64,000 nt of DNA from Nocardia harenae NBRC 108248 (lineage in GTDB: Bacteria; Actinomycetota; Actinomycetes; Mycobacteriales; Mycobacteriaceae), in NCBI RefSeq assembly GCF_001612885.1, contig NZ_BDBH01000001.1, positions 558,001 through 622,000 of the forward strand, given 5' to 3'. Below, piece by piece: positions 15,181-25,685 of the stretch (position 1 is its first letter; each line of letters starts with the position of its first letter). Under the pieces are notes generated by a model, which worked only from the letters and a program-made list of their open reading frames with translations, made no database searches and was not told where the DNA came from. The translations under genes were made by a program, and so were the position numbers.

Positions 15181-16344
15181 GTGACGACACTGGAAGCCAC
15201 GACCGCGGCAGCGACGGGCAACGCGCTGCGGATCGGCCCCTACCCGGTCGATCCGCCGGTGGTGCTGGCCCCGATGGCGGGCATCACGAACCTGGCGTTC
15301 CGCAAGCTCTGCCGCGAGTTCGGCAGCGCGACCTCGCTGTACGTCTGCGAGATGATCACCGCGCGGGCGATCGTGGAGCGCAACGAGAAGACGCTGCACA
15401 TGATGTCCTTCGACGCCGACGAGCACCCCAGGTCCATGCAGCTCTACGGGGTCGACCCGAAGACGCTGGCCGAGGCGGTGCGGATCGTGGCGGGCGAGGG
15501 CTGGGCCGACCACATCGATATGAACCTCGGCTGCCCGGTGCCCAAGGTGACCCGGCTCGGCGGCGGCGCGGCGCTGCCCTACAAGCGCTCGCTCTACGCC
15601 GAGATCGTACGGGCCATGGTGCGCGCGGCCGAGCCCTACGGCACTCCGGTGACCATGAAGTTCCGGATCGGCATCGACGACGAGCACCACACCTACCTGG
15701 ACGCCGGGCGGATCGCCGAGGCCGAGGGAGCCAGGGCGGTGGCGCTGCACGCGCGCACCGCGGCCCAGCGCTACTCCGGGCAGGCGGACTGGTCGGCCAT
15801 CGCGCGGCTCAAGGAGCACGTGACCACAATCCCGGTGCTCGGCAACGGCGATATCTTCTCCGCTGCCGACGCGGTGCGGATGATGGCCGAGACCGGGTGC
15901 GACGGCGTCGTGGTCGGCCGGGGCTGCCTCGGCAGGCCGTGGCTCTTCGCCGAGCTGGCCGCCGCGCTGCGCGGCGAGCCGCTGCCGGAGCCACCGAACC
16001 TGGGCCGGGTCGGCGAGGTGCTGTACCGGCACGGTGCGCTGCTCACCGACCACGACGGTGAGGACAAGGCCATGCGCGACCTGCGCAAGCACATGGCCTG
16101 GTACCTCATGGGCTTCCCGGTCGGCTCGGAGCTGCGCCGCGCCTTCGCGACCGTCTCCTCGCTCGGCGAGCTCGCCGGGCTGGTCGAGCAGCTCGACCGG
16201 GACGCGCCGTTCCCGCGGGATGCGGAGGGGCCGCGCGGGCGGCAGGGTTCGCCGGGCAAGGTGGCGCTGCCGCACGGCTGGCTGGACGACCCCGACGACC
16301 CGGCGGTTCCGCACGCCGCGGACGTCATGCACAGTGGCGGTTGA
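15181..16344 (+). CDS. dusB: tRNA-dihydrouridine synthase
   Basis: A 387-residue FMN enzyme that reduces uridine to dihydrouridine in the tRNA D-loop. Motifs: VVLAPMAGITNLAFRKLCRE, MNLGCPVPKVTRLGGGAAL with the catalytic cysteine at about residue 117, MKFRIGIDD, LHARTAAQRYSGQADW and VLGNGDIFSAADA ending in GVVVGRGCLGRPWLF, which is the FMN-phosphate loop. The C-terminal helical tRNA-binding domain follows. The start is GTG 15181; there is no strong ribosome site just before it. Its M. tuberculosis counterpart also lies next to desA1. Confidence 0.93.
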   Translation: MTTLEATTAAATGNALRIGPYPVDPPVVLAPMAGITNLAFRKLCREFGSATSLYVCEMITARAIVERNEKTLHMMSFDADEHPRSMQLYGVDPKTLAEAVRIVAGEGWADHIDMNLGCPVPKVTRLGGGAALPYKRSLYAEIVRAMVRAAEPYGTPVTMKFRIGIDDEHHTYLDAGRIAEAEGARAVALHARTAAQRYSGQADWSAIARLKEHVTTIPVLGNGDIFSAADAVRMMAETGCDGVVVGRGCLGRPWLFAELAAALRGEPLPEPPNLGRVGEVLYRHGALLTDHDGEDKAMRDLRKHMAWYLMGFPVGSELRRAFATVSSLGELAGLVEQLDRDAPFPRDAEGPRGRQGSPGKVALPHGWLDDPDDPAVPHAADVMHSGG

Positions 16345-16385
16345 TGGTTCCGTGCGGCAGAAGTGGCTTGCCGTGGCGTAATCGT

Positions 16386-16391
16386 TATCAT
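16386..16391 (+). promoter_or_regulatory. Candidate -10 box upstream of the LCP gene
   Basis: TATCAT in an AT-rich patch 70 bp before the GTG start, within the 117-bp gap after dusB. It suggests that the LCP gene has its own promoter. Confidence 0.35.
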
Positions 16392-16461
16392 TGCCGCATC
16401 GGTCACGCCGGTCGAGACGGCCCGATGCGGCAGCAGGGATCGGGAAAAGCGAGGTTCGTAA

Positions 16462-18870
16462 GTGGCTGACGAGCGGCAGGGGCGTTCGCCACGTCCGGGG
16501 GGGCGCCCCCCGTGGGAGCGGTACCCGGCGGGGAGCGATCCCGAGGCGGACGGCGCGCACTCGTCCCGCCGGTCCAGGCACGCGGAGGACGGGGACGAGT
16601 CGGCGTCGCTCACCGTGCACGACCTGGTGCAGAAGGTCGACAGTGAGCGGGTGGCGCGACGGCGGCGGCCGGATTCGCAGGGTGAGCGCAGGGCGAGTGG
16701 TGCGCAGCGGCGGGAGGCGCCGCCCGCTCGCGGCCGGAGTGGTTCGCCGGTCGCCGGTGATATCGCCGGTGCCGCGCCCGCGCCGGTGCGGCCCAGTGAC
16801 CCGGGGCCGGTCACGCCGGGGCGGCGTGCTCCCGGGCGGGAGGATGCCGGGCGGCCGGAGAGCGGACGCCCGGGTGGACGGGGAGCCCCGGGGCGCGAGG
16901 CGCCCGGCGCGAACGAGGCCGCGCGGCGGCAGCCGCCGCAGCGCGCGACCCCCGCTCGCGATGAGCCTCCCCGGCCGGGGGCGCGTCAGGCTCCCGGCCG
17001 CGACGAGCCCGTGCGCCCCACCGGACGCCAGGCGCCGGCACGCGAGGAACCCGCGGGTCGCCAAGCCCCCGGACGCACCGAGAAACCGGACTCCCGCCCC
17101 GAACCCGCCGCCGACTCCACTCGGGTGCACCGGCAGGCGCAGGCGACCCCCTCCCGGCCGCGAGCCGACAAGGCCCGCAAGCCTCCGGCGGCACCGCGCG
17201 GCCCGGTCGCCGGCGAATCAGCCGAGGACGTCACCGAGGAGATCCCGCCGGTCGAGCCGGAGCCGGCGCAGCGCCCCGGCGACGCCTGGCCGAAGACCGG
17301 CGGCCGGAAGGCCCGCACCCAGGAGAAGCCGCGCTCGGTCGGCCCGCGGAAAGCGGGTGCCACCGGTATCAAGAACAAGCGGGCCCGGTTCGCGCTGCGC
17401 TCGTCGGTGGCCGCGATCGCGGTGATCGCCCTGCTCACCACCGGCGGCGGCTGGAGCTACCTACGCGCGACCGACAGCGGCTTCACCCAGGTGAACGCCC
17501 TGGACGAGAATCCGGAGGACGTGCTCGACTCGGACCTGCAGCTCGGCGACGAGAACTTCCTGATCGTCGGCACCGACACCAGGGCAGGCGTGAACGGCGA
17601 TATCGGCGCGGGCACCCTCGATGACGCCGAGGGCGCCCGCGCCGACACCGTCATGCTGGTCAACATCCCCAAGAACCGCTCCCGCGTTGTCGTCGTCTCC
17701 TTCCCGCGCGACCTGGACGTCACCCGCCCGCAGTGCCAGGGCTGGGACAACGACAACGGCACCTACACCCAGGAAACCTTCCCCTCCGCCATGGGCGACA
17801 AGCTGAACGCGGTCTACGCGCTCGGCGGCCCGCGCTGCCTGGTGAACGTGGTCCGCAAGATGAGCGGGCTCAGCATCAACCGCTTCATCGGGATCGACTT
17901 CGCCGGCTTCGAGGCCATGGTCGACCAGGTCGGCGGCGTCGAGGTGTGCAGCACCAAGCCGATCATCGACGACACCCTCGGCACGATCCTGGAGACCTCG
18001 GGCACGCAGATCGTGAGCGGCCAGACCGCGCTCAACTACGTTCGCGCCAGGCACGTCTACGGCGAGGAGCGCAGCGACTACGACCGGATCAACCGGCAGC
18101 AGAAGTTCCTCGCCTCGCTGCTGCGCGGCGCGCTCTCCAGCAAGGTGCTGCTCGACCCGGGCAAGATGAACGGCTTCGTCACCGCCTTCACCAGCCACAC
18201 CTTCGTCGACAATGTGCGCAGCCAGGACCTGCTCATGCTCGGCCGCTCGCTGCAGAAGATGAGCGCGGGCGCGGTCACCTTCCTGACCATCCCGACCGCG
18301 GGCACCACCTCCTACGGCAACGAGATCCCGCGCGACACCGACATCAAGGCGCTCTTCCGGGCGGTCATCGACGACCAGCCGCTGCCCGGTGAGCAGAAGG
18401 CGCCGGAGATCACCACCGAGGCGGAACCGCCCCCGGCCGGGGGGACCAGCACGCTCAGCGCGGTCGACCCGAGCATCGTCTCGGTGCAGGTGTCGAATGC
18501 CTCCGGAATCGAGGGCTCCGCGCAGCGCACCGCCACCCGACTGAGCACCCAGGGCTTCGGCATCTACACCACCTCGAACTACTCCGGGGGCACCTCGCCG
18601 ACCACCCGGGTCAGGTACGCCACCGGGCACGAAGCGGAGGCGGCCACGGTCGCCAGCTCGATCCCCGGCGCCAGCCTGGAGCGCGCCGACGAGCTCGGCA
18701 GCATTGTCGAGCTGGTGCTCGGCGAGAGCTTCGCGGGCACGGTGGTGCCGCCGACCCCGGTCGGGACCACGTTGCCGAGTGTGCCGCTCGGCACTCCGGC
18801 GAGCGCGGCGCCGATCGCGCTCCCCTCCGATCTCGAGCACATGAACGCGGCCGACGACACCTGTAAATAG
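16462..18870 (+). CDS. LytR-CpsA-Psr (LCP) family cell-wall ligase with LytR_C domain
   Basis: An 802-residue protein. Residues 1-310 are a long disordered cytoplasmic region rich in Arg, Pro, Gly and Glu with repeated APGREDxxR-like text. A single membrane helix follows at about 312-334 (SSVAAIAVIALLTTGGG). The extracellular LCP domain (about 365-620) shows IVGTDTRAG, RADTVMLVN, VVSFPRDLDV, INRFIGIDFAGFEAMVDQVG and LNYVRARH, the residues that bind polyprenyl-phosphate and catalyse phosphotransfer. A LytR_C domain lies at about 672-760. LCP proteins attach arabinogalactan or other glycopolymers to peptidoglycan. GTG 16462 follows GCGAGG. The N-terminal tail is far longer than in typical LCP proteins and may be a phosphorylation or partner-binding platform (inference). 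Confidence 0.9.
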   Translation: MADERQGRSPRPGGRPPWERYPAGSDPEADGAHSSRRSRHAEDGDESASLTVHDLVQKVDSERVARRRRPDSQGERRASGAQRREAPPARGRSGSPVAGDIAGAAPAPVRPSDPGPVTPGRRAPGREDAGRPESGRPGGRGAPGREAPGANEAARRQPPQRATPARDEPPRPGARQAPGRDEPVRPTGRQAPAREEPAGRQAPGRTEKPDSRPEPAADSTRVHRQAQATPSRPRADKARKPPAAPRGPVAGESAEDVTEEIPPVEPEPAQRPGDAWPKTGGRKARTQEKPRSVGPRKAGATGIKNKRARFALRSSVAAIAVIALLTTGGGWSYLRATDSGFTQVNALDENPEDVLDSDLQLGDENFLIVGTDTRAGVNGDIGAGTLDDAEGARADTVMLVNIPKNRSRVVVVSFPRDLDVTRPQCQGWDNDNGTYTQETFPSAMGDKLNAVYALGGPRCLVNVVRKMSGLSINRFIGIDFAGFEAMVDQVGGVEVCSTKPIIDDTLGTILETSGTQIVSGQTALNYVRARHVYGEERSDYDRINRQQKFLASLLRGALSSKVLLDPGKMNGFVTAFTSHTFVDNVRSQDLLMLGRSLQKMSAGAVTFLTIPTAGTTSYGNEIPRDTDIKALFRAVIDDQPLPGEQKAPEITTEAEPPPAGGTSTLSAVDPSIVSVQVSNASGIEGSAQRTATRLSTQGFGIYTTSNYSGGTSPTTRVRYATGHEAEAATVASSIPGASLERADELGSIVELVLGESFAGTVVPPTPVGTTLPSVPLGTPASAAPIALPSDLEHMNAADDTCK

Positions 18871-18943
18871 CGGTTTGCCGGAATGTGCGGAACCGGGTGT
18901 GGCACCCGCCATTCACCCGTCGTTGGTGACGTGGCAAGTCGCG

Positions 18944-18955
18944 GACACTAGTGTC
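18944..18955. promoter_or_regulatory. Palindrome over the phoU promoter
   Basis: GACACTAGTGTC is a perfect 12-bp palindrome. It includes the -10-like TAGTGT (18949-18954), which lies 8 nt before the phoU start codon, so phoU may be leaderless and the palindrome could be an operator. Confidence 0.35.
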
Positions 18956-18962
18956 TCTGCTC

Positions 18963-19622
18963 ATGCGTGTCATCTACAACGAGCAAATGGCCGATCTCGC
19001 CGATCTCCTCGGCGAGATGGCCGGGCTCGCGGGCACCGCTATGGAGCGGGCCACCCAGTCGCTGCTGCAGGCCGACCTCGGGCTGGCCGAACAGGTGCTC
19101 TCCCAGGACGACCGGATCACCGAGATGATCACCGACGCCGAGGAGCGCGCCTTCGCGCTGCTGGCGCTGCAGGCCCCGGTCGCCGGCGACCTCCGCCAGG
19201 TGGTGAGCGCCATCCAGATCGTCAACGACGTGAACCGGATGGGCGCGCTGGCCCAGCACGTCGCCAAGGTGACCAGGCGCAGGCACCCCGCGCACGCGCT
19301 GCCCGAGGCGGTGAACGGCTACTTCGCCGAGATGGGGCGGATCGCGGTGAGCATGGGGGTCAGCGCCAAGGAGGTGCTCGCCACCCGCGACCCGGAGCGC
19401 GCGCTCGAGCTCAACGAAGAGGACGAGGCGATGGACGACCTGCATCGCCACCTCTTCACCCTGCTCATGGACCGGGACTGGAAGCACGGCGTCGCCGCCG
19501 CGGTGGACGTCACCCTGCTCGGCCGCTACTACGAGCGCTTCGCCGACCACGCCGTCGAGATCGGCCGCCGGGTCGTCTTCCTGGTCACCGGCGAGCTCCC
19601 CACGGACTCCGACGAGCGCTGA
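18963..19622 (+). CDS. phoU: Phosphate signalling complex protein PhoU
   Basis: A 219-residue all-helical protein made of two three-helix PhoU repeats. Recognisable text: [52 protein letters not shown] and the second repeat's [16 protein letters not shown], containing the E/DxxxD metal-binding motifs. It inhibits the PhoR/PhoP phosphate two-component system when the Pst transporter is saturated. It is convergent with the pstSCAB operon across a shared terminator, an arrangement equal to phoY2/phoT in M. tuberculosis. The start is ATG 18963, the conserved MRVIYNEQ end. Confidence 0.93.
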   Translation: MRVIYNEQMADLADLLGEMAGLAGTAMERATQSLLQADLGLAEQVLSQDDRITEMITDAEERAFALLALQAPVAGDLRQVVSAIQIVNDVNRMGALAQHVAKVTRRRHPAHALPEAVNGYFAEMGRIAVSMGVSAKEVLATRDPERALELNEEDEAMDDLHRHLFTLLMDRDWKHGVAAAVDVTLLGRYYERFADHAVEIGRRVVFLVTGELPTDSDER

Positions 19623-19666
19623 TCCAGCCGGCTCGCCCGGGTACCGAGCGAGCCCGAGGACACGCG

Positions 19667-19694
19667 AAAGCCCGCGCCGGGTGGCGCGGGCTTT
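19667..19694. terminator. Bidirectional terminator between phoU and pstB
   Basis: AAAGCCCGCGCC (19667-19678) and GGCGCGGGCTTT (19683-19694) form a perfect 12-bp stem with loop GGGT. The A and T ends make it work for both convergent transcripts. Confidence 0.85.
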
Positions 19695-19710
19695 GTCGTC
19701 GCGGGGCCGA

Positions 19711-20487
19711 TCAGCCGAAGCGGCCGGAGATGTAGTCCTCGGTCGCGCGCTTGGACGGGTTCGAGAAGATCTTCTCGGTGTCGTCGATCTCGATCAGCTT
19801 GCCCGGCTTGCCCTGGGCCTCCAGGTTGAAGAAGCCGGTCTGATCGCTCACCCGGGCGGCCTGCTGCATATTGTGCGTGACGATCACGATGGTGAACTCC
19901 TTCTTGAGCTCCGTGATCAGATCCTCGATCGCCAGGGTGGAGATCGGGTCCAGCGCCGAGCAGGGCTCGTCCATGAGCAGCACGTCGGGCGAGACGGCGA
20001 TGGCGCGGGCGATGCAGAGCCGCTGCTGCTGACCGCCGGAGAGGCCGCCGCCGGGCTTGTCCAGCCGGTCCTTGACCTCGTTCCAGAGGTTGGCGCCGCG
20101 CAGCGACTGCTCGGCCACCTCGTCCAGCTCCTTCTTGCCGCGCACGCCCTGCAGCTTCAGCCCGGCCACCACGTTGTCCCGGATGGACATGGTGGGGAAC
20201 GGGTTCGGGCGCTGGAACACCATGCCGATGGTGCGGCGCACGCCGACCGGGTCCACCTGGGAGCCGTAGATGTCCTCGCCGTCGAGCAGCACGGCACCCT
20301 GGACGCTGGCGTTCGGGGTGACCTCGTGCATGCGGTTCAGCGAGCGCAGCACGGTCGACTTGCCACAGCCGGAGGGGCCGATGAAGGCGGTGACGCTGCG
20401 CGGCAGCACCGTGAGCGCGACATCGGCGACGGCGTGGAACTTGCCGTAGAAGATGTTCAGGTCTTTGACGTCGATACGCTTGGCCAT
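19711..20487 (-). CDS. pstB: Phosphate ABC transporter ATP-binding protein
   Basis: A 258-residue ABC ATPase energising high-affinity phosphate import. Walker [11 protein letters not shown]-loop in [11 protein letters not shown], signature [14 protein letters not shown], Walker [13 protein letters not shown] and the switch histidine in [10 protein letters not shown] are all intact; NPFPTM and the CSALDP text are specific for PstB. It is the last gene of pstSCAB, 16 bp after pstA. M. tuberculosis has its equivalent (phoT) at this locus but the other pst genes elsewhere. Confidence 0.96.
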   Translation of the reverse strand: MAKRIDVKDLNIFYGKFHAVADVALTVLPRSVTAFIGPSGCGKSTVLRSLNRMHEVTPNASVQGAVLLDGEDIYGSQVDPVGVRRTIGMVFQRPNPFPTMSIRDNVVAGLKLQGVRGKKELDEVAEQSLRGANLWNEVKDRLDKPGGGLSGGQQQRLCIARAIAVSPDVLLMDEPCSALDPISTLAIEDLITELKKEFTIVIVTHNMQQAARVSDQTGFFNLEAQGKPGKLIEIDDTEKIFSNPSKRATEDYISGRFG

Positions 20488-20503
20488 TGTTCTCGTTCCG
20501 CCT

Positions 20504-21403
20504 CTATCGGTTCCGCGTGAGCAGCTTGTTCACGACCGCGGCCGCCGCGTAGAGCAGCGCGATCAGCAGGATCAGCGTCAGGGCCGCGCCCCACACCCGG
20601 AGCCGGCCCGCCGGCTCGGGGTTCGCCAGCTCCTGGTAGATGAGCAGCGGCAGGGAGGCCATGTTGCCGTCGAACACGTCGGTGTTGATCGACTTGCTGT
20701 AGCCGACCAGCACCAGCACCGGCGCGGTCTCACCCATGACGCGGGCGAGCGCGAGCAGCATGCCGCTGATCATGCCGGGCAGGGCGGTGGGGATGACGAT
20801 CTTGACGATCGTCTTCCACTTCGGGATGCCGAGGGCGTAGGACGCCTCGCGCAGCTCGTCCGGGACCAGCTTGAGCATCTCCTCGGTGCTGCGCACCACC
20901 ACCGGGAGCATCAGCAGCACCAGGGCGAGCGAGACCGCGAAGGCACTCTGCGGGAAGCCGAAGGTGGCGATCCAGAGCGCGAAGATGAACAGCGCGGCGA
21001 CGATCGACGGGACGCCGGCCAGGATGTCGACCATGAAGGTGGTGGTCCTGGCGAGCCAGCCGCGGCCGTACTCGACCAGGTACACCGCGGCCATGATGCC
21101 GAGCGGCACGGCGATGATCGCGGCGATCAGGGTCTGCACGATGGTGCCGTAGATCGCGTGGTAGACGCCGCCGCGGCTCTGGTCCGGCAGCACGCCCTTC
21201 TGCGAGTTCAGCCACCACTGGGAGCTGAGCACCGCCTCGATGCCGCTGGTGATGACCAGGCCGAGCACCCAGATCAGCGGGATCAGCGCGATGACGAAGC
21301 AGAGCGCGACGATGCCGGTGGCGATGTGGTTCTTGACCCTGCGGCCGGTGCTGATCGCCCGGAAGGTGGGCGCCTTGATCGGCTTGTCGAGCGTGGTGGT
21401 CAT
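20504..21403 (-). CDS. pstA: Phosphate ABC transporter permease PstA
   Basis: A 299-residue inner-membrane permease with six predicted helices. The cytoplasmic EAA-type loop reads [32 protein letters not shown], the site that couples to PstB. N-terminal text [23 protein letters not shown] and [30 protein letters not shown] is typical of PstA. Its start shares one base with the stop of pstC (TGATG), so translation is coupled. Confidence 0.95.
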   Translation of the reverse strand: MTTTLDKPIKAPTFRAISTGRRVKNHIATGIVALCFVIALIPLIWVLGLVITSGIEAVLSSQWWLNSQKGVLPDQSRGGVYHAIYGTIVQTLIAAIIAVPLGIMAAVYLVEYGRGWLARTTTFMVDILAGVPSIVAALFIFALWIATFGFPQSAFAVSLALVLLMLPVVVRSTEEMLKLVPDELREASYALGIPKWKTIVKIVIPTALPGMISGMLLALARVMGETAPVLVLVGYSKSINTDVFDGNMASLPLLIYQELANPEPAGRLRVWGAALTLILLIALLYAAAAVVNKLLTRNR

Positions 21404-22455
21404 CAGCCGTTCACCCTTCCGCCGGACGCGACCCGCGCCAGCGCGTTGACGACGAAGGTCAGCGCGAACAGCACGAAGCCCGCCGCGATGTAGGCGCCGG
21501 TGGGCAGCGGCGCGCTGAACTCAGAGGCCGCCGAGGCGATCTTGGAGGCGAAGGTGTAGCCGCCGTCGAAGAGCGACCAGTTGCCCGCCTGCGACGCCGT
21601 GCGCAGCACGACGAGGACGGCGATGGTCTCACCGAGCGCGCGGCCGAGGCCGAGCATGGAGCCCGCGATCACGCCGGAGCGGCCGTAGGGGAGCACCGTC
21701 ATCCGGACGACCTCCCACTTGGTGGCGCCGAGCGCCTGGGCAGCCTCGATGTGCGCCCGCGGGGTGAGGTTGAAGACCTCGCGGGCGACCGAGGTGATGA
21801 TCGGCAGGATCATCACCGCGAGCACGACGCCCGCGGTGAAGATCGTGCCGCCACCGGCCAGCGAGACATTGCCGTCGGAGAAGAGGAAGAACCACCCGAG
21901 CTTGTCGTTCAGGAAGGTCTGCACCGGCTCGATCTGCGGCGCCAGCACCAGGAAGCCCCAGAGGCCGAAGACGATGGAGGGCACCGCCGCGAGCAGGTCG
22001 ACCAGCGTCGCGAACGGGCGCGCCACCGACTTCGGTGCGTACTGGGTGAGGAACAGTGCGATGCCGATGCCGATCGGCACCGCGATCACCAGCGCGAAGA
22101 TCGAGCTCAGCACGGTGACCATGAAGAGGTCGCGAATGCCGAAGCGCAGGTCGTCGGCGTTCGAGGTGTTGAACTCGGTGCTGGTGAAGAAGTTGGCGTT
22201 GTTGGCCATGACCGATGGCACCGCGCGGATCAGGAGGAACAGCGCGATCAGCGCGATGGCGGCCACGATGGTCGCGCCTGCCGCCGTCGCCAGCGAGCGG
22301 AACACGACCTCGATCCGCTGGCTCGAGGCCTTCTTCGCCCGGCCAGGACCGGGCTCATTGCTCGGCGACTTCGTCATGGACGATGATTCTCCGCCCGCGG
22401 TCGGGCTCGTCGCAGTGGACGAGCCCTCGGCGGACACCTCAGGGTGCACGGTCAT
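21403..22455 (-). CDS. pstC: Phosphate ABC transporter permease PstC
   Basis: A 350-residue permease with a 45-residue charged cytoplasmic N-terminus followed by six membrane helices. Signature text: [36 protein letters not shown] and the EAA loop [31 protein letters not shown] with [13 protein letters not shown]. It pairs with PstA. ATG 22455 begins 11 bp after the pstS stop. Confidence 0.95.
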   Translation of the reverse strand: MTVHPEVSAEGSSTATSPTAGGESSSMTKSPSNEPGPGRAKKASSQRIEVVFRSLATAAGATIVAAIALIALFLLIRAVPSVMANNANFFTSTEFNTSNADDLRFGIRDLFMVTVLSSIFALVIAVPIGIGIALFLTQYAPKSVARPFATLVDLLAAVPSIVFGLWGFLVLAPQIEPVQTFLNDKLGWFFLFSDGNVSLAGGGTIFTAGVVLAVMILPIITSVAREVFNLTPRAHIEAAQALGATKWEVVRMTVLPYGRSGVIAGSMLGLGRALGETIAVLVVLRTASQAGNWSLFDGGYTFASKIASAASEFSAPLPTGAYIAAGFVLFALTFVVNALARVASGGRVNG

Positions 22456-22466
22456 GGCCTACTCGA

Positions 22467-23579
22467 TCAGGAAATCGCGTTGATGGCGGTGGTCAGGCGG
22501 GTCTTGAACTGCTCGGGGATCGGCACGTAGCCGCTCGAGTCCAGGCCGTCCTGCCCGTTGTTGATCGCCGAGGTGAGGAACGCCTTCACCGCGGTGGCGG
22601 TCTCGCCGTCGGTGTACCTCGAGCAGACGATCTCGTAGGTGGGCAGGATGATCGGGTACGCGCCCGCCGCGGTCGGCTTGTAGAACGAGGAGACGTCGAG
22701 CACCAGGTCGTTGCCCTGGCCCTTGATCTTCACGCTGTCGATCGCATTGCCGGCGGAGGTGCTGGTCAGCTCGACCGGCTCGGGGCCGGCGGAGGTGACG
22801 ACGCGCGCCACGGACAGGTTCTGCGACTTGGCGAACGACCACTCGTTGTAGGTGATGGCGTTCTTGGTGTTCTTGACCGCGGCCGTGACACCCTCGTTGC
22901 CCTTGGCACCTTCGCCGACACCGCCGTTGAAGGCCTTGCCGGTGCCCTTGCCCCACGCGCCGTTCGAGGCGGCGTCCAGGTACAGCTGGAAGTTGTCGGT
23001 GGTGCCCGACTCGTCCGAGCGGAAGATGACCGCGATCGGGGCGGACGGCAGGGTGGCGCCCGGGTTCAGCGCCTTGATCTCCGGGGCATCCCAGGTCTTG
23101 ATGGTGCCGTTGAAGATATTGGCGGCGGTCGCGCCGTCCAGCGCGAGGTTGGTCACGCCGTCGATGTTGTAGCTGATCGCGATCGGGCCGAAGACGGTGG
23201 GCAGGTTCCACGCCGGGGCGCCGCCGCAGCGTTCGGCGGCCTTGGCGACCTCGCCCTTGCTCTCGCTCAGCGGCGAGTCGGAGCCGGCGAAGTCGGTCTG
23301 GCCGCCGATGAACTCGTTGACGCCCGCGCCGGAACCACTCGAGGTGTAGTTCAGGGTCGAGCCGTCGCAGTTCGCCTCGTAGGCGGCGACGAAGCGATCC
23401 ATCGCGTTCTTCTGCGCCGAGGACCCGCTGGCCTTCAGGGCTTCCTTGCCACCGCAGGCGACGTCGACCGTCGAACCGGTGTTCTCGGACGTGGTGTTTT
23501 CATCGCTACCACAGGCGGAAAGGACCATGGCACCTGCGGCCAGCACTCCGACAAGGGCGCTGCTGCGCTTCAACTTCAC
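22467..23579 (-). CDS. pstS: Phosphate-binding lipoprotein PstS
   Basis: A 370-residue lipoprotein that captures phosphate outside the membrane. The signal peptide [22 protein letters not shown] ends in the lipobox LSAC, whose cysteine is lipidated. The binding domain shows [41 protein letters not shown] and [16 protein letters not shown], the Ser/Thr/Asp phosphate contacts. The start is GTG 23579 because GGAGGA lies five bases upstream and the signal peptide begins there. A PHO box lies about 150 bp upstream. Confidence 0.95.
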   Translation of the reverse strand: MKLKRSSALVGVLAAGAMVLSACGSDENTTSENTGSTVDVACGGKEALKASGSSAQKNAMDRFVAAYEANCDGSTLNYTSSGSGAGVNEFIGGQTDFAGSDSPLSESKGEVAKAAERCGGAPAWNLPTVFGPIAISYNIDGVTNLALDGATAANIFNGTIKTWDAPEIKALNPGATLPSAPIAVIFRSDESGTTDNFQLYLDAASNGAWGKGTGKAFNGGVGEGAKGNEGVTAAVKNTKNAITYNEWSFAKSQNLSVARVVTSAGPEPVELTSTSAGNAIDSVKIKGQGNDLVLDVSSFYKPTAAGAYPIILPTYEIVCSRYTDGETATAVKAFLTSAINNGQDGLDSSGYVPIPEQFKTRLTTAINAIS

Positions 23580-23730
23580 TATTCCTCCGGGAATCGCATG
23601 CGACACGCCCGGTCCCTCACCGGCCGAGCGGGTGTTGTGGTGCGGGACGTTCGCGGGGAACTTGCGCACCAGGGCAGCCACTGAGCTGCCCGTACACAAC
23701 GTAAGGTCACCCGGTTGACAGTTGGACCAG

Positions 23731-23752
23731 GCTGAGTGAACGGGAAGTGAAC
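23731..23752 (-). promoter_or_regulatory. PHO box (PhoP-type direct repeat) of the pst operon
   Basis: On the minus strand GTTCACTTCCC is followed at once by GTTCACTCAGC: two direct-repeat units of 11 nt with the GTTCACY core that Streptomyces PhoP recognises. Further downstream on the same strand GTCAACC keeps the 11-nt phase. The spacing supports phosphate-starvation control of pstSCAB. Confidence 0.75.
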
Positions 23753-23823
23753 ACAACGGCGCGGGCACGGGGGCTCACCGCGTGATTTGCCGCCCGTTTA
23801 CTGGGAGGTCTCCCCGGTGACCG

Positions 23824-24747
23824 TCAGGCGACGGGGGCGGTGTACGCGACGTCCACGTGGGCGGGTGCGAAGCCGAGCCTGGTGTAGGTGCGGACGGCGG
23901 CGGTGTTGTCCGCCTCGGTGTACAGCAGCACCTCGCCGAGGCCACGCGCGCGGAGGTGGTGCAGCCCGGCCAGGGTGAGCAGCCTGCCGAGCCCCCTGCC
24001 CTGCGCCGCCGGGTCGATTCCGACCACGTACACCTCGCCGACCGGAGGCTCCTCGTCGGAGTGCACCTTGGTCCAGTGGAATCCGAGCAGCCGCGCCGGA
24101 TCGGCGGCGTCGGTGGCGACGAAGAGGCCGGCGGGGTCGAACCAGTCCGCCGCGCGCCTGGTCGCGATATCGCGCTCGGTCCAGCCGCCCTGCTCCGGAT
24201 GCCAGTCGAACGCGGCGTTGTTCACCCGGAGCAGTTCGGCGTCGTCGGCCGGGTCCGTACCGCCCGGTCCGCGGTAGGTGCGCAGCACGGTACCGTCCGG
24301 AACAACCAGCTCCGGTAGCTCAGGCGTAGCCAGGGGCCGCCGCATCTGCCAGAGCTCGCGCGCGGTGCGCAGCCCGAGCCGCCCCGCCACCGCCTTCGCG
24401 GCGGGCAGATCGCCGTGCGCCCACACCCGCGCGCCCGCGCCGCCCGCCGCCAAAACCTGCGCTACCAGGGCGGATCCAATGCCGTGGCCGCGCGCGGCCG
24501 GGGCGACCGCGACCTCGGCCATGGCCGGGTGATCACCGTGTGCCGGAACGAGATTCGCGTACCCCGCGGGTTCGCCGCCGTGCCGGGCGACCAGGTGCCG
24601 CGCGCCCGCGCCGGGGTCGGCGAGCGAGAGCACCGCCGCCTCGGAGACCGGCGCGACGCCGTCCGCCGCGGTCGCCGCCGCCAGCAGCGCGCGCACGGCG
24701 GCCGCGGCCCGCTCGTCCAGCCGGTCGCTCCAGCCGGGGCCGGTCAC
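23824..24747 (-). CDS. mshD: Mycothiol synthase
   Basis: A 307-residue protein with two GNAT acetyltransferase domains. The first has [19 protein letters not shown] (about residue 90), the second [21 protein letters not shown] (about residue 250), both acetyl-CoA pyrophosphate loops. MshD acetylates Cys-GlcN-Ins to make mycothiol, the main thiol of actinobacteria. [15 protein letters not shown] and GFHWTKVH are family-specific. The GTG start at 24747 overlaps the stop of glnR (GTGA). The same glnR-mshD pair exists in M. tuberculosis. Confidence 0.94.
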   Translation of the reverse strand: MTGPGWSDRLDERAAAAVRALLAAATAADGVAPVSEAAVLSLADPGAGARHLVARHGGEPAGYANLVPAHGDHPAMAEVAVAPAARGHGIGSALVAQVLAAGGAGARVWAHGDLPAAKAVAGRLGLRTARELWQMRRPLATPELPELVVPDGTVLRTYRGPGGTDPADDAELLRVNNAAFDWHPEQGGWTERDIATRRAADWFDPAGLFVATDAADPARLLGFHWTKVHSDEEPPVGEVYVVGIDPAAQGRGLGRLLTLAGLHHLRARGLGEVLLYTEADNTAAVRTYTRLGFAPAHVDVAYTAPVA

Positions 24748-25508
24748 GGCGCGGTGCCGTTGTTGATCGGGGTGAGCGGGGTGTCGTCGGCGGGCTCCTC
24801 GCCCTCGTCCGGGAAGGCGGGCTCGCCCTTGGCCGCGGTGCGGGACGGGCGGACGGCCTTGTATCCCACGTTGCGCACGGTGCCGATCAGCGACTCGTAC
24901 TCGCTGCCCAGCTTGGCCCGCAGCCGCCGGACGTGCACGTCCACCGTGCGGGTGCCGCCGAAGAAGTCGTAGCCCCACACCTCCTGCAGCAGCTGTGCCC
25001 TGGTGAAGACCCGCCCCGCGTGCTGGGCGAGGTACTTGAGCAGCTCGAACTCCTTGTAGGTGAGGTCGAGCGGGCGGCCGCGCAGCCGCGCGGTGTAGGT
25101 GCCCTCGTCGATCACCAGCTCGCCGAGGGTGATCTTGCCGGTGTTCTCCGGGCTGGCGGCGCCGCCGTTGCGGCCGACCAGCAGCCGGAGTCTGGCATCC
25201 AGCTCGGCCGGGCCGGTGCCGGGCAGCAGGATGTCGTCCAGGCCCCAGTCGGCGTTCACCGCGACCAGCCCGCCCTCGGTGAGCACGGCGACGACCGGCA
25301 CCGACGACCCGGTGCTGCCGAGTAATCGGCAGAGCCCGCGCGCGGCGGCCAGATCGGTGCGCGCGTCCACCAGGGCGACGTCGGCGGTTCCCGCCTCGAG
25401 CAGCGAGGAGACCTCGGTCGGCGCCGGGCGCACGTGGTGTGCGAGCAACGCGAGCGAGGGCAGCACCGACTCGGGGTTGGGGTCGGAGGTCAGCAGGAGC
25501 AGCTCCAC
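24744..25508 (-). CDS. glnR: OmpR-type nitrogen regulator GlnR
   Basis: A 254-residue orphan response regulator. Residues 1-115 form a receiver-like domain ([34 protein letters not shown]), and residues 140-235 a winged helix: [55 protein letters not shown]. The receiver is of the GlnR type, which acts as a dimer without a partner kinase and controls glutamine synthetase, ammonium transport and nitrate use. No histidine kinase is adjacent. GTG 25508 has GGAGG eight bases upstream. It is coupled to mshD by GTGA overlap. Confidence 0.88.
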   Translation of the reverse strand: MELLLLTSDPNPESVLPSLALLAHHVRPAPTEVSSLLEAGTADVALVDARTDLAAARGLCRLLGSTGSSVPVVAVLTEGGLVAVNADWGLDDILLPGTGPAELDARLRLLVGRNGGAASPENTGKITLGELVIDEGTYTARLRGRPLDLTYKEFELLKYLAQHAGRVFTRAQLLQEVWGYDFFGGTRTVDVHVRRLRAKLGSEYESLIGTVRNVGYKAVRPSRTAAKGEPAFPDEGEEPADDTPLTPINNGTAP

Positions 25509-25685
25509 AAGCCCTCCTCCATATCGTGGCGGGCGGACCGGTCGGCCGCTTCGCCGGGTCCACATCGCATCAGCACAGGTAATTCCGGGCTAAAGATTAG
25601 CGCGTCCGCCCCGATAGTCCGGGTTCACACGATGCGGAGGCACCGGAGCGGGTGCCCGGAGAGCCGCCGCGACTAGGGTCGAGCC

